In this document: piece after piece, positions 12,647 through 25,439 of the stretch
Numbering within the stretch: the stretch's first letter is position 1
How the letters are laid out: the number at the start of each line of letters is the position of its first letter
Assembly (NCBI RefSeq): GCF_051020975.1
Contig: NC_135045.1
Location: forward strand, 312,501-376,500
Length of the DNA: 64,000 bases
Source of the DNA: Osmia lignaria lignaria
Taxonomy: Eukaryota; Arthropoda; Insecta; Hymenoptera; Megachilidae
Direction: 5' to 3'
Position numbers and translations under genes: made by a program
Notes under the pieces: model-generated
Database searches by the model: none
What the model saw: only the letters and a program-made list of their open reading frames with translations
Told to the model about the DNA's origin: nothing

Positions 12647-15600
12647 TTAGGGCTTAGTACATCAGAACAGGGATCTCTAAAATGTGCCTGGTTTTTTACT
12701 ATCGTAAAGTAGGTAAATTTTTATTATTTTTATTTAGCCTTTAAAAATAAAAAAGAAATAAATAAATGTAAAATGAATATATTTCAGAATAACAGGAGAT
12801 ATGTGGACTAATTGCAGAATACGGCACCTTGCGCTATCTCCTTTTCATGAAATGTTCAATCGATTTTCGATGGGTGTTTCATTAGAAGCTGTAACCGAGG
12901 ACGAATAAAAACCAGGTTACATACAAAGTATTTAAAAGTGAATGTGTTTAAAGGCAATAATGTGTGGAAGTATTAGCATAAATTGTTCGTGTTTGTATAT
13001 ATCCTGTGGCCAAAATCAACCTTACAACATAAAATAGTAATTTCATTTAGTCTGCTTTCAGAAACGTGTGTTTTTTGTATTTAGGTATATAGTATTAAAT
13101 GCTTACTGTCAGCCATTTATAGTCTTCCCACTTCGAAAGTACCAACGAAAAAAGTTAAGTACAAAATGCTGCATGGTCCAGGAAATTATTAAGTATCATC
13201 TTTAAATGCCATGCTCACATTATGCTTCTCAAAGCTTCTGTGTTAATTCTACTTAGTTTTATTTTATAATTTATAAGTAGTACCATTTAACTAACTGGTC
13301 GTGTATTCATTGAACAAATGAAATCTGATACGTATGAATAGCTTTCCACACATCTGCCTTGTTATCTTAAAGAAAGGAAGTTATTAAAGGGAAAAGGGAA
13401 ATGTCAATTTACTACTAATCAAATAATAATTGAGCAGCCAAATTAACAATTGAATATTTCCTATTGATCGTATGGCAAAATAACCATTATATTTGTCTTC
13501 GATGTAATAAGATCAAATTCTGCCTTTAGTAAACTTGCATTGATTAAATTTATATTTATTCGATATATGTATGATATAAAAATGTTTCAAATGAGAAGTA
13601 AAATATAAATACACTATGGTTGCCGATTAAATGAGTATAACATCGACAGAATTTGGTCTTAAGAGACAAGTTCAACACATAAAAAAATATGTAGTTAATC
13701 GTACTTTAAATATTCACCCTCCTAGAATTCTACAAGTTGTACATATAAATGAGACTGTAAGTAACGTCCCCTGGTTATGGTGATGGGCTGTATAAATAAA
13801 ATTGAAACAAATATTGTATCAAAAACTAAAGCCTTTACGCCAATTCTATGAATTTGGGATAAACGCTTGACTTTTCTAAAACAAAGAGAGTATACTGTTC
13901 TTTATTGATACGGCCCTAAATGTTATAATTTTTGTGTTATTTGAAATAACATAGAAGCAATTTTTTAATAAATTTAGAGATTATTCCATTGTTACATTTT
14001 AATATGCTACGTGTTGTATAAGTCTATTTATTTGCTAAGCTTTTGTTACATCTATTTAATAATGTAAACAGATTATTTACTATTGCTTAGGTTTCCTCTT
14101 TGTTCATTATTACGTATTCTTCAAGCTCTGTGATAAATTTCTCTTGAGCTAAGAATGCTAATTAAGAGAATGGCTACCAAAAATATTGTACATTTGTAGT
14201 TAAGTTTGATTCATTTTTATGTTTGTATATCACCATTATACATATATGTGTATATATATTTTTGCAAAGATCCAGTAGCAGTCATCATTATATTGTGTTT
14301 TATAATTTCTCTTGTTTAACTGGAATGTATTTTCTTAAAATGACCCTCGTTATTGCGACAGGAAATCAACACGTGCCTGATCATAGATTATAAGTTGTAG
14401 GGGGCATTTCAATTACGAGCTAATCTATTGATCTTTTGAGATAATACAAATTGTATGTTATGCTGTTACGATGCATAACCATAGAAAATATTTTGTCAGA
14501 ATCCAATGTTTAGTTATAAATTATAACGTTTTCATTGCATTTATTTTAATAATCCTAGATATGCAACAGGCAGTTGTGAATTAATGAATTCAATGAGATT
14601 ACACGCTAATTTAGTAATTTCCTCCATAAAGAATCATCTTAGGTACACTTACTTCTTTTATAATATTAAAATTTTTATCTGTTACTTGCATAATGCGATT
14701 AAAATTCATAAAGGTTTACTATATTGTTCAGCGATTTCACGTGTAGGTAATGCTGTATTAGTTTTACACACGAGACATGCATTTCATACAGTATTTATAA
14801 AAATTATAACTGAGCCTTCCTCACTAAACAAATAACATTGTTCATTAATGGAAGTATTAATATATAATATTGAAAATTCATGAAATTACAGTTTTCAATG
14901 TGAGAGTAACTTTAATCAAAAACTAATTATATACACCCTGTGTTTTTAGTAAGGGACAATGTGAACATTTTCAAAATAAAAAAAAAGTTTGTTAATTCTC
15001 ACATGGATAATGTGAAATGGTGCCAAATTTTATATTTAAAAAAGTTCTTGTAGTGCACCCATTTCTTTTAACTGACTAAGAACTTTTTTCTGTAAACTGG
15101 TTTTTACTACTAATTTACTAAGTACAATAGTTTTAATATTTATTGATTAAGATCATGTATATTAGCAGAAATTTAAAATCACAATAATTATTTTCTTGTG
15201 GTTTTAGTATGACATAAAAATTGAAAGAAAAAAAAAGGGTAATATCGTCTCGCAAATAGAAATTTCTATGATCAAAAACGAAATGTTGAACTAAGAATTA
15301 TTTTATTGTAATTTATAAGCATAATTTATTTATACATAGTAACATAATAAAGAAGATTTTCTACAAATTTTCTACATTTTATTACACAATGAGACGATAT
15401 TCGTGTAATCTTTACAAAATGATCGATTTTCATCCGTTTGTCAATCGATACGTTGAGAAAAAAAATAGGTCATATACTTTATTGCTATTAGGACAGAAAA
15501 ATATAATTTGATATGTAACGTTTCATATCATAAATGAAAGGTACAATGTCGATTTCTTTGTAATTACTGTCTACTTTATATTGTAAAATTACTCCAGATT

Positions 15601-15720
15601 ATGTACACCATTACAGAATTATTAATATTTAAATAAAATATCTAATTTAATACGGAATAATTTATATAAATGTATATGTATATAATATTACTGTTAATAA
15701 CGTAACGTCGTACGTGATAT
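12647..15720. other. Intergenic region between the convergent WDR48 and HDHD2 genes
   Basis: These 3 kb of AT-rich DNA are tail-to-tail between two genes. Plus-strand poly(A) signals AATAAA at 12904-12909 and 13795-13800 could serve WDR48. The TTTATT at 15478-15483 reads as AATAAA on the minus strand and could serve HDHD2. Apart from a short open frame at 12801-12908, I see no gene. Confidence 0.6.
12801..12908 (+). CDS. Short ORF behind a splice acceptor in the WDR48 3' flank (35 codons, uncertain)
   Basis: A good acceptor (tatttcag, exon from 12788) is followed by a frame that opens at ATG 12801 and ends at TAA 12906-12908. It would encode MWTNCRIRHLALSPFHEM and 17 more residues, with an acidic end (EDE). 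It does not join in frame to any WDR48 donor I tried: splicing from the last WDR48 exons in phase gives an early stop. It may be chance, a 3' UTR exon, or a tiny separate ORF. The product is not recognised. Confidence 0.2.
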   Translation: MWTNCRIRHLALSPFHEMFNRFSMGVSLEAVTEDE

Positions 15721-16892
15721 TTAAACTTCATTTTTAAGAATATATTCTACAGCTTCTACAAAAGAGCTGCACACTTTTGTAGGTGGTGGTGTAATTATGT
15801 TTTCATCTCCTTCTCGGTATTTCCCCGTTTGTACTAAAATACCTCTAATACCAATAGCCTGAGCACCAGCTATATCATCTTTGACATCCTAATTAATGAA
15901 ATTGTTAAATAATCGGAAACAAGGATGAGTGGTACTTACTAATAAATAGCATGTATACATATATAAGAAATATTACATCGCCAATCATAACTGCTTCTTC
16001 GGACGGTACATTTTCCAAAGCAGCTTTAAAAAATTCTGCAGTTGGTTTGCCGACAATTTCAGCTTTGACATTGGCTGAATATTCTAAACCGGCGACAAAT
16101 GCACCCGGTCCTAAGCTTAAACCATCCGCTCTTTTATAATAACATCCTTTATGAATCGCTATAAGTGATGCACCATCTAATAGTAATCTAAAATAATAGA
16201 TAAATCAATTGGTAAATACTATTATAAAAAATCTGTATATAAAATTCTATTATATCTAAAGTAAATAAGATGCACCTGAATGCTTTATTCAGTTCCTCGT
16301 AATGAAATTTATCCGGTGCCAGTCCAACTACTACAGCATTTACTTTGTCATCATTTTTCACCAAATTTTCAAAATCTTCGATTGCAACGCGATCAATCAA
16401 TAACATCGGATTTAATTTTCGAGAAACGATTAATTTCCTTGCTGCAGCCAAAGAACTAAAGATCTCCTCTCTTTTAATATCAAAACCAAGTCCCATCAAA
16501 CGTTTGTGTAAAAAATTGCTGGACTCTTTCGTTGTGTTAGTAACGAATCTGAGTGGTATATTAGCACTTCGAAGCCTGTTATTATATTAATAAAATTGTT
16601 TTATATCTTTCCTTACACCATATACTATATATTTTAAAAATTTATATTTATTATAAAAAATAATTTTTTTATATCAGAATAAATTGGGAAATTTATATCT
16701 ACGCGCCAATAAATGAAACTGCCGTGATATGTAGGATGCGCCATGACATTCTGTAATAATTGTGAAATACTTTCATAAGATGAGTAAAGAAAAGCACCTG
16801 TTTAAAGCTTCCACGGCACCAGAAATTGCAGTATTATCAATATGCAATGTTCCACTAAGATCTATTAGTACCATTCTTATTTGTTTCGCCAT
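15721..16892 (-). CDS. HDHD2: Haloacid dehalogenase-like hydrolase, HDHD2 type
   Basis: This is a HAD-superfamily phosphatase-like protein of the HDHD2/LHPP/phospholysine-phosphatase branch; its substrate is not established. Four exons, read leftward, join in phase: 16892-16798, 16575-16276, 16187-15977 and 15888-15721, giving 257 residues against 259 in human HDHD2. Motif I reads LIDLSGTLHID: the nucleophile Asp is present, but the usual second Asp (DxDGT) is Ser, as is normal for this subfamily. Motif II is in RFVTNTTKES. The C2-type cap region contains PMLLIDRVAIEDF. Motif III Lys is in VGKPTAEFF, and motif IV is in AVMIGDDVKDDIAGAQ. The gene is head-to-head with LAS1, with only about 200 bases between start codons. 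Confidence 0.95.
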
Positions 16893-17095
16893 ATTTTATA
16901 AGATTTGGTAATTGAATCCACGGTTGCTCGCGCAGCTCCGAGTTATAATTCACATGTCGCACACAAATGTGCACATAATATATATATATATATATATATA
17001 CACATATGTTCGTTATGTATACATGTATGCCAAACCGTACGGGCTAATGATTAAAACGTAAAGTTTGCAATTGCACGTGGTTGAGTACATTAAGG
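16893..17095. promoter_or_regulatory. Short bidirectional promoter between HDHD2 and LAS1
   Basis: Only 203 bases separate the two divergent start codons, so both 5' leaders and promoters must fit here unless there are upstream non-coding exons. The stretch contains a TA microsatellite (about 16977-17000) and an E-box-like CACGTG near 17074-17079. Confidence 0.55.
16977..17000. repeat. TA dinucleotide repeat
   Basis: About 12 TA units lie inside the HDHD2/LAS1 bidirectional promoter. Length variation here could alter promoter spacing, but that is inference. Confidence 0.8.
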
Positions 17096-19390
17096 ATGGC
17101 GCTCTCTGTGAAACAGGAAGGCGTAAAACAAGTACCATGGTTTTCCCTGTAAATATTAAAGTTATGAATGGTTCTTTATACTTTGATATTTGTAATTAAA
17201 AGCTGTCTTTGTTCTGTAGTACGGAATGGCACGAGGTGTACAAACAAATTTACTCTAATGATGTAAATGAACAAATCAAGGGGTATGAAATGTTACTTAC
17301 ATGGAAAGCAAGGTAATTAAAATATTTATATTTAAGAAAATATCCTGAAATAATAAATACTAATCTTGAGTATTTTAGGATATCAAAGTTACCAGTAGGG
17401 GTGGACTGTACTCTTTCAATTTTGCAAATCTGTCTTAGAGACCGTGAATGGACTCCCAAGATTAACAATGGAGAGTTACCAATTAGTTATGAAAATGATT
17501 TGTGTTTGATGTATTCAACTGTAATAATGAGACTTTTAAATCATATATCTAACATAGGACATACGAAGCAAACATCCTTGTTTCAGATTGCAAAACAGCT
17601 CAATATTCCAGAATGGATAGTTAACTTAAGGCATGATACTGCTCATGGATATGAATTACCATCCATTGGTGTATTAAGAATAGCTACAAATATATTGTTA
17701 GCTTGGATACATGTATGTTTGTTTATTTATTTATAATAATAGCGTTTTGCTAAAAATATATGCTTAAATATTATATATTTAAAGGAAGAATATTGGGCAA
17801 GTGAAATTAAAAGAATGCAGATGTGTCTTAACAATGATGAGTCTATGAAAGAAGCTCAAGAAACTGAAGAGATTCAGGATTTTGACGATTTAATTGAACT
17901 TTCAACTGCTGTTAGTTTATATATTCATGCTGGATACCATTTAGTATCTAATATTCCAGATCTTCAATTAAAGTATGTACAATTTTGAACTATTTCAATA
18001 TAATAGTAATTAGTTTATATTCATTAATCAATTTTATTAATAGGGAAACACTACAAGATTTACGTTCATATGCCATTTCCTTGTCAGAACAAAGTAACGA
18101 AGGCACTGATAATGATAAAGATAACTATATAGATGCAGTTAATGATGACATAAAAAAGGATAAAAAGTACACCTTAGAAACTGCAAGAACTGTTCTTTTA
18201 TCAGAAATATCTAGATATCTTAATAGAAAATCTATTCCTCATAAAAGAGATATAGTTTGCAATGCACTGTTTAATACAGAAGCTTTCTTACCAAGTCAAG
18301 ATACTTTGTTAATTTTTACTCAAAGAAAAAATACTAGAAATGAATTAGAGGATAATATTTTGCCATTAGATATGATTAAATTTTGGAAAGACATCATTTT
18401 TTTATTGTACGAAAAGGAAATGATGGAAGAACTAATTTTAGGACTACTGAAATTAACAAATAATGAGGAGATAGATAAATCTAAAAGATTACTAGCTGCT
18501 TTATGGATAAGTTCTCTATCTTATTGTTTTCTAAAATTGGATTATGCTCATTGCATATCTCGAACTCTAGAATATCAATTAGAAAAAAAGATGCAGAAAA
18601 GATTATCACCAACTATTTTTGAGCTTAAAGTCAAAGAAGAAACGGATCGTACTTATCCACATTTAAAAGATATTCTGTGGTTTAATTTATCAGATGTTGT
18701 ACCATCTTGTTTAACTGACATAAATTTTATTTCAAAACTTATTTTAAATGCAAATGAGTTTTCTGCTAAATTCATCTCACCTATGTTGGAATTAGTAAGC
18801 CCAAAGATAGATAAAGAAAATAAACAATTATTACTAAATTTAGTCAATATTTATACTGTAGGAAAACCAACTGATAATAAAAACATAAAGGAATATGAAA
18901 AGACCTTCACTATCGAAGATGTTCAGGGTGACGAACATAAATTAAACGAAAATAACGAAGAAAATAAAACTGAAAATAAAATAATTAATTTCCTAGTTGA
19001 CAAAAAGATTCGAAATTCTTACTGGAAATTTGCAATTAGTAAGTAATTTATCTCGTTCATTAATCAATGTGAATTACTAGTAAAAATAACATAAAACTGC
19101 TTTTAGCAAATTGTAATTGGACCGAGTGTCCAATTGGCTTACTTCCTTGGCAACGTGATACCTTGGAAGTTTTAAATCCATTGAAGACTGCATCACAAAA
19201 GCATAACGTCTCAATTTTAGAATCTGAAATTGTCCCAGGAATTATTGATCGGAAGGACTTAGAGAAGCAAAGCCAAATTAACTGGGATAATGTTTTGAGG
19301 AAAAAGAAGCGTATGAAACGGAAACATGAACGGCGGAATGCAGATATTATAGTGAATAGAGCATTGGAGGCTGTAAAAACGCAAAAATAA
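17096..19390 (+). CDS. LAS1L: LAS1-like pre-rRNA endonuclease
   Basis: LAS1 is the nuclear endonuclease that cuts ITS2 in pre-rRNA during large-subunit maturation, in complex with the Grc3/NOL9 kinase. Six exons join in phase: 17096-17148, 17220-17312, 17379-17712, 17785-17972, 18044-19038 and 19107-19390, giving about 648 residues. I chose the ATG at 17096 because only that frame reads VPWFSLTEWHEVY across the first splice, matching the family's N-terminal W-containing signature. The HEPN nuclease motif R-x4-H is RHDTAH, in NLRHDTAHGYELPS. The middle (residues about 230-520) is divergent, Lys/Glu/Asn-rich and probably helical. The conserved C-terminal block is CNWTECPIGLLPWQ, followed by a basic tail. 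A poly(A) signal AATAAA is at 19497-19502. The gene is convergent with TMEM135. Confidence 0.95.
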
Positions 19391-20168
19391 TGTGTTACAG
19401 TTTTATTATGCTTTAAGTGTTTTATTTATAATCGGTATGTTCGTGAGAAGTATAAAAATAGAAAATAATTAAACAATATATTTTTGTAATTTACTAAATA
19501 AATTAGATAATTGTAAAATTTGTTAGCGTAAAGATTTTTTTAACTATTTATTATAAAATTTGTATCGATAAATATAAATTTTTCAATAATTCAGTTAACA
19601 TTAGATGTAATCTTATTTATAAAACGGAAAAACTGTTTGTACACTTTGTAACAACTATCAACAACATAATATAGGTACTCTATGTATTGATATCCCATAA
19701 AACGCTAACTTTAAATAAGTTTATAACGTTTTGTATACATATACAAAAAATTATAAATTAAATTAATTCATACAATATATATTCATAATGTACACGTATG
19801 GAAGAATAAAAAATTTTCTTTATCACAAGATATAAAATCTGACCACCCTAACCCATCTTCATTACAAAATAAATATTTGGTATGTAATGAGTTGATTTTT
19901 ATAACAGAACGCCTAGTTCTAATTTTCTCACAACGTTATCTTGGATTTTAGTGTTTGCATACAACTACTATATTCCAAAACAATGACACGAAAAGATTAA
20001 AATGGAACATTCTATATATGTACAAGTGCTGTAAAATTAATATTAGAAAAATTGCGAAGGTTATTGCTCATTTCTTTGGTTACTTTTTCCAATGTATAAG
20101 TATACATATAACAAAACATTTATTAAAACAAAATCCAGTATATCTTTGTTCTTATTTCCACAATTAAA
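19391..20168. other. 3' flanks of convergent LAS1L and TMEM135
   Basis: This AT-rich intergenic DNA carries the LAS1L poly(A) signal at 19497-19502 and a minus-strand AATAAA (TTTATT at 20119-20124) close to the TMEM135 stop. The short open frames inside have no coding character. Confidence 0.6.
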
Positions 20169-22745
20169 TTAAAAAGAATAAACTTTTTTATCACTGGTTT
20201 TAGTTTTCCTAAGCACTTCGGCAAGATGTCTGGATGATTCAAGACCAAATTGATCTAACGGTATTCGTGACATAACAGCAATTCTATAAGTACGTAAAAC
20301 AGTTTTATTAAACTGTGATGAATACATCTAATCATAAACGGTCAATAGATTTGCAATCTTTATTACCTTCCTCCAGATATGTTGTATAAAAACTTCCAAT
20401 AAGACGATCGTAAATGTTGTGGTTCAAGTATTGCTACATGAAAAAGTACTGCTGTACTAAAGCAGTATAAAAAAATTGCAAACCATTTTACTTCAGGTAC
20501 TATCTTTTTTTCTGAAAGATCATTCCACAATAGCTGAAGAAAAATAGTATGTTAATATTTGATATATTGAAGTAAGAAATTAAAATTATTTGTAAGGTAC
20601 CTGCAATGCTTTCCACATAAAGTATAAAGCTATTGTATTGCTACTGTAAGCCATAAATGTTATACCACTTATCAGTCCAGCAGGAATCGCAAAATAACAG
20701 GAGTCTTTTTGGAAAAATCTCCTTAATAAACAGGACATTAGCTAAAATACATTAAAAATTATTATAATAACGCATAAGAACATAGTATATTATAAGGAAG
20801 AACACAACAATACCCTATAAAGTCCAGTAAAACCTCCTAAAAACACAGCCAAGTTTAAATTGTCTCTTTTAAAAATAATTGATTTTAACAATTGTGGTTT
20901 TATAAATAATTTTTTGATTTGAAAAAACAAGTTAATTACTAATTGAGCACTGAGAGCATAACTAAAAACTGCCATGCCACCCTGTAAATAAAAATAACAT
21001 AAATTGGTTTGTGCATTTAAGTATATGCATAATTTTTTTGCTTAACATTTATTAATTTATATACATACCTTCAATATGTAATGAGCACAACTATAAGGAT
21101 GCGGACAAGATACATGTTTACTTCTAAGTTTTAGTTGTTCAATAATTTTTTTATACACTTCAAGTGATTTCATGAATATATTAAAATTCTTTTTATCAGG
21201 CCTTCTACTTATGTCATGCATTTTTGTTGAACTTTGACTATCAGAACAAGATTGTGTTTCAGAATGTGAGCTACTTTTTTTAAGGTACTCAGTTCCTTCG
21301 TATGGTCCAATAAGAATTCTAATAAAAAATGTTGACCAATTTAAAACTACTGCTAATTTTGTAGGTAAGTCATAAAAAAAAGTTACAAATACCTAAGTAT
21401 TCTATATATAGAATCCTGTTTATTTGTTTTAGAACGAAAGAAATAAAGTAACAATGCTATGCTTGTTGCAAAAATATATGTTCCACCCTTTGAGATGGGA
21501 GAATAATATCCCCTTGCGATTCCCATTTTAAATAATGTTTCTGTTGCCTGATAAACAGCATTAAAATTTATTAGATGACAAAAGAAGAAATAGCATTCAT
21601 TATAGTTATTATTATTATTAACATATTTGTTACATAGTTTTTCATAAAGATACAATGATGAAAACAAGATTTTAATGCTAAAACTAATTCACTCACAACA
21701 TTAGATACATATAAACACAGTAAGGTACGTCGAGAAGGCCTTTCAATCAAAATAGCTGACAAACTAGATAAAAAGGATGGAAGAAATGATACAGTCAAAA
21801 CATTAAACTTTCCAAGTACTCGCCTGAAATACATAATTTTTCAAGTAAATATAACTGATTATGGTGAAAAGAATCAAGGATAATTATAATTGCTATTTGT
21901 TTAACAATTTTATAAGAATATAACTGACTACTCAACAAAGAATATAATTTCATTTAAGTAAAAATAAAATCTTTACAAACCTTAGAGAACAAATAAACAT
22001 AGAATATGAAAAAGCACTCCACGAGAGAAATGCTGTTGATTGTAAAATACCCAATATTGTCTTTTTAATGTCTTCTTTGGATGGTTTTTTCCCTCTCATT
22101 AAAAGTGCAACCTAAAAAAAATTTAAAAAATTAAAAAAATATGAAAACAGGAATAAATGCTAATTTCTCACATGAATATTAATTTGTTATGTTCGAATTA
22201 TAGAAGAGAATAATATTTTCAATATCATCAGATCAGCTGATAATACCAACCCACCGATACGTGTGTGTGTATGTACGTACATACATATCCATACATACAA
22301 GTGTCAACGCTTGTAATGTAATTTTGCTTATTATTACTTTCTATTATTACAAATCGATATTTGACCAATCATAAATCATGCACAAAAGAAATATGATATT
22401 GGATACTTAAATATTGTTGCATAAATCTCGAACCATTGAAATAAATAACAGGGAAGTCTATTTACGTCTACAATATACATTTTCATCGTAATAAATTATA
22501 TGTATGTACATTTGTGCGCATCAATTACATTGAATCGTTATCAAGAATACGATACAAAAAAGAAAAATGGAATTCGAAATAATCTGTATTGGTATACGTA
22601 CTATATAAACTGTGGAATATATCCTAAGGCATTCCTGCAAGGTATGCAATCCAAGACCGGCTGTTGCATTAATGCATGAGTCTATCCAAGGATGTGAAAA
22701 TTCCTTACAGGATATATCAGCAAATTTACTTAATTGAGAAGGCAT
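20169..22745 (-). CDS. TMEM135: Transmembrane protein 135
   Basis: TMEM135 is a multi-pass membrane protein tied to mitochondrial fission, peroxisomes and lipid handling. Nine exons, read leftward, join in phase: 22745-22602, 22111-21981, 21823-21697, 21547-21393, 21318-21069, 20981-20814, 20741-20601, 20533-20367 and 20283-20169, giving about 465 residues against 458 in human. The N-terminal Cys-rich domain has HPWIDSC. Hydrophobic segments follow, including YIFATSIALLLYFF. The C-terminal half carries CPHPYSCAHYILKGG, the family's conserved Cys/His patch before the Tim17-like membrane region. A Ser-rich acidic loop (around KKSSSHSETQSCSDSQSS) sits between them and looks variable. The last residues VYSF end at TAA 20169-20171. 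Confidence 0.95.
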
Positions 22746-23728
22746 TCTTTAACAAATGACAATTTCTCTGAACGAGTCCACTGTCTGATCACGTAACGAT
22801 CAATTGTTCGATGAATGTTGCATAAAAAAAATTATTATAAAATGACACTTGTGTCACTGTTTATTATATACAGACATCGTGGAACATTTTGTTAATATCA
22901 TTTTCCTAACTGATATACGTTAATTTGTAATTACGCAACACAAACACAAAAATCGACTGATTAACCAACCCCGATTATAAAGGACTATGGACTATCTACT
23001 GGTTACAGATATACTAGACGATTAGATATAAAAATGCTTCTGGTTTTGAATTTCGACTTCTTAAGATCATATGCACTTGTGTGATATTGTATGAACACAA
23101 AACCCTACGATACAAAGAAATTAACCATCCGGACTCGTCGACCGCTCATCACTGACTGAATATTGACTGAAGTGGGGCTACAGGATCAAAAATCACTGCT
23201 GAATGTCGCACGAGTTGTCACACTTCTATATGTCACATATGTAAATATTTCTTTGAAATAGGCTATTGCAGTTCTGAAACATTTTAAATTTTAATGATAA
23301 AATTTGAATACACATATGTATTGTTATCGCTACGTGCGATACATACTTTACAGCTATTATTATAATAATTCATGCTGCCATAATTTAACATATTGGATTA
23401 GAAATGTTATAAATTGGCAAGATTTATTCTGATACATAATAAAATTTGTATCTTAGCGATTATTAAAAAATTATAATTTAAATTTATATTTTCTATTTGT
23501 ATATAATGTACTTACAAGATGTTTGTACTTTATGCAACTTTCTAATTTCACTTCTGATGTACCGTTATCGTGAACCTACTTGATGTGAAAGCGTACTGAA
23601 CTTCTCTGATGAAAGTTGATCTCAAAGGTAGCCGATCGGTCATAGCATTAACCATCATTTGGACGTTAATAAGTATTATTTAAAAAAAGACATAATCCAT
23701 AAAAAAATGTCGTAAAAAGAGATACGTT

Positions 23729-23836
23729 AGTATTACCTGCTGTCGGTATTACCCATCGTCGATATTACCTACTGTCGGCATTCTCCATCGTCGGTATTGC
23801 CCATCGTCGGTATTACCCATCGTCGGTATAATTGTC
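23729..23836. repeat. 16-base minisatellite, six to seven degenerate units
   Basis: The unit is close to GGTATTACCCATCGTC, repeated head to tail with a 16-base period and point differences between copies. It is the first of three tandem repeats packed into about 800 bases. Confidence 0.85.
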
Positions 23837-24020
23837 GCGTACTTTATCGGCGTCAACAATTGCCGATACAATCCGCTCAATTTTTCCGAAATAGCCACAG
23901 TTTTATTAATTAATATATAAAGAACACTAATTTAATGGGTGAAACTTTCCTATATTATATAGTGACTCATCCCGCATCCGATGTAATAGTTTAAAGAAAG
24001 TCTATGGGTCACACATTTTA

Positions 24021-24195
24021 GCTTCGGGGTTCCTGACACCCCGATATCATGATGTCGGTATACAGTGTCACTGGTGCTTCGGGGTCCCTGATACCCCATG
24101 ATGATGTCAGGTCGGTATGCATAGAGCACCACCAGTGCTTCGGGGTCCGTGATACCCCATGATGAAATCAGGCCCGTACGTAGAGGGCACAACCA
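24021..24195. repeat. Tandem repeat of 55-61 bases, three units
   Basis: Units start with gcttcgggg at 24021, 24076 and 24137. They share ccctgataccccatgatg and a cggtat block. The minus strand happens to stay open across it (24192-23950), but the frame only translates the repeat and I do not regard it as a gene. Confidence 0.8.
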
Positions 24196-24286
24196 TTATA
24201 ATATTCATCCTCTAATTTCTTTCCGGAGTTTATTTAATTTACTTTATTTATTAAATAAGCTCATCGAAGGGGAATAATATTTATGA

Positions 24287-24530
24287 TTGTATCCCTATTC
24301 TGGGCCTCGGCCGAGGACCCCTTTTATTTCACTTTTTCCAGTTATTTATATAATTTTATCCCTCTTTACAGACCAAGGTCACCCCTTTCAGTTATTAATT
24401 ATTTTATCCTTCTTTATGGGCCACGACCCACGCCCCCATAATTATTTATTATCCTACTCCTCTTTATGGACCAAGGACTCCCTTGGCAAATACTTATTTC
24501 TTCATTCTTTTTATGAGCCTTGCGGGGACT
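24287..24530. repeat. Degenerate tandem repeat of about 60-70 bases, four units
   Basis: Each unit has a GC-rich core (ggcc-tcgg-ccccc-like, such as gggcctcggccgaggac) followed by an AT/T-rich tail with ttttatccctctttat. The plus-strand open frame over 24287-24538 is a by-product of the repeat. Confidence 0.6.
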
Positions 24531-25031
24531 ACCACTAAATCAGTGGATCTCCGTATCCCTTGTTTTATCAATAAATTAATAAATAACTGGTACTCACAAA
24601 GAAAGAAACTGTCACTAAGAAAAAAAAAAATACGTTAGAAACCAAGGATTTAAACCGTAGACCTCTATAACCGTTTTTATGTGCGAGTTTGTTATACTTC
24701 AGAATGTAAGGAGTAACTAACTTCCAAAATGGGGTATAGGCGTATTCAGCTTGACGAGGTCTACAAGGTGGCAGAGTTTCATTAATAAGTGAGCGTAATA
24801 TTTGGGTAGTTCCTCTCGTTAGTATAAATACGACGCTATACCTGGCTGTAATTTCAGATCCTATTCGTTAGACTTGGAAATATGTATGTACGTACACTGT
24901 ATCAGATAAGGGGTGACACAATTATGTTTGGATTGTGATTGGCCGCAACCGAATACATAGGTAGTTTTCCGCGTCTGATGAACAGGAACCATCAGTCGCG
25001 TATTTCAGCACCTTGTGATAACTCACGTTGG

Positions 25032-25039
25032 TATATAAG
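25032..25039 (+). promoter_or_regulatory. TATA box of the upstream P5CR promoter
   Basis: TATATAAG at 25032-25039 lies in a CpG-containing context just before a spliced 5' leader. That leader appears to begin shortly downstream and ends at the donor after 25173. The role is inferred from its position. Confidence 0.45.
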
Positions 25040-25059
25040 GGCAGTCAGAAAAGCAAGGT

Positions 25060-25173
25060 GTATTAAACATCGAGGCATAATCGAGGCAACTGCAATTATA
25101 CATATAGTGAGATATCGTTGCATCAGAATTATATAGAAACATTGAAGAGCATTTTGTGAAGCATGTAAATCGC
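25060..25173 (+). other. Putative P5CR 5' UTR exon (upstream promoter)
   Basis: This stretch runs from just after the TATA box to a strong donor (gtaagt from 25174). The matching acceptor, a pyrimidine-rich ttttactttcag, ends at 25319. The exact start of transcription is not known. Confidence 0.45.
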
Positions 25174-25439
25174 GTAAGTGTCTTATTGTTAGACAAAATA
25201 TCAATTTCAATGACGATTATGAATCTATATTACACGAACAAGAATTTTACTGGATAACGAGATAAATCAACGTATTTTGGGATGAATGGTCCTTAGATTA
25301 ACGTTATTTTTACTTTCAGCAGTTCATCCTTGAGTACCGTTAATTGAAATCGCAACAAAGCTTCGCATCCATTGTTTCAAATTATACTTCGGACGTCTGT
25401 AAAAGAAAAAAAGAAAAATACAGACGAAATAATCGGAAA

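Larger units (their letters stand above)
22746..25031. other. Intergenic region between TMEM135 and P5CR (head-to-head)
   Basis: These 2.3 kb hold the TMEM135 promoter at the left, AT-rich DNA, and then three neighbouring degenerate tandem repeats (listed separately). From about 24,600 it becomes unique sequence leading into the P5CR promoter, with an inverted CCAAT-type ATTGG near 24,940. No gene is seen. Confidence 0.6.

Noticed and set aside
17136..17148. Alternative LAS1L start at the ATG at 17137
   Set aside because: That frame does not join in phase to the next exon, while the frame from 17096 gives the conserved VPWFSLTEW across the splice.
23950..24538. Open frames over the tandem repeats (minus 23950-24192, plus 24287-24538)
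   Set aside because: They only translate the tandem units and have no start, splice or domain support.
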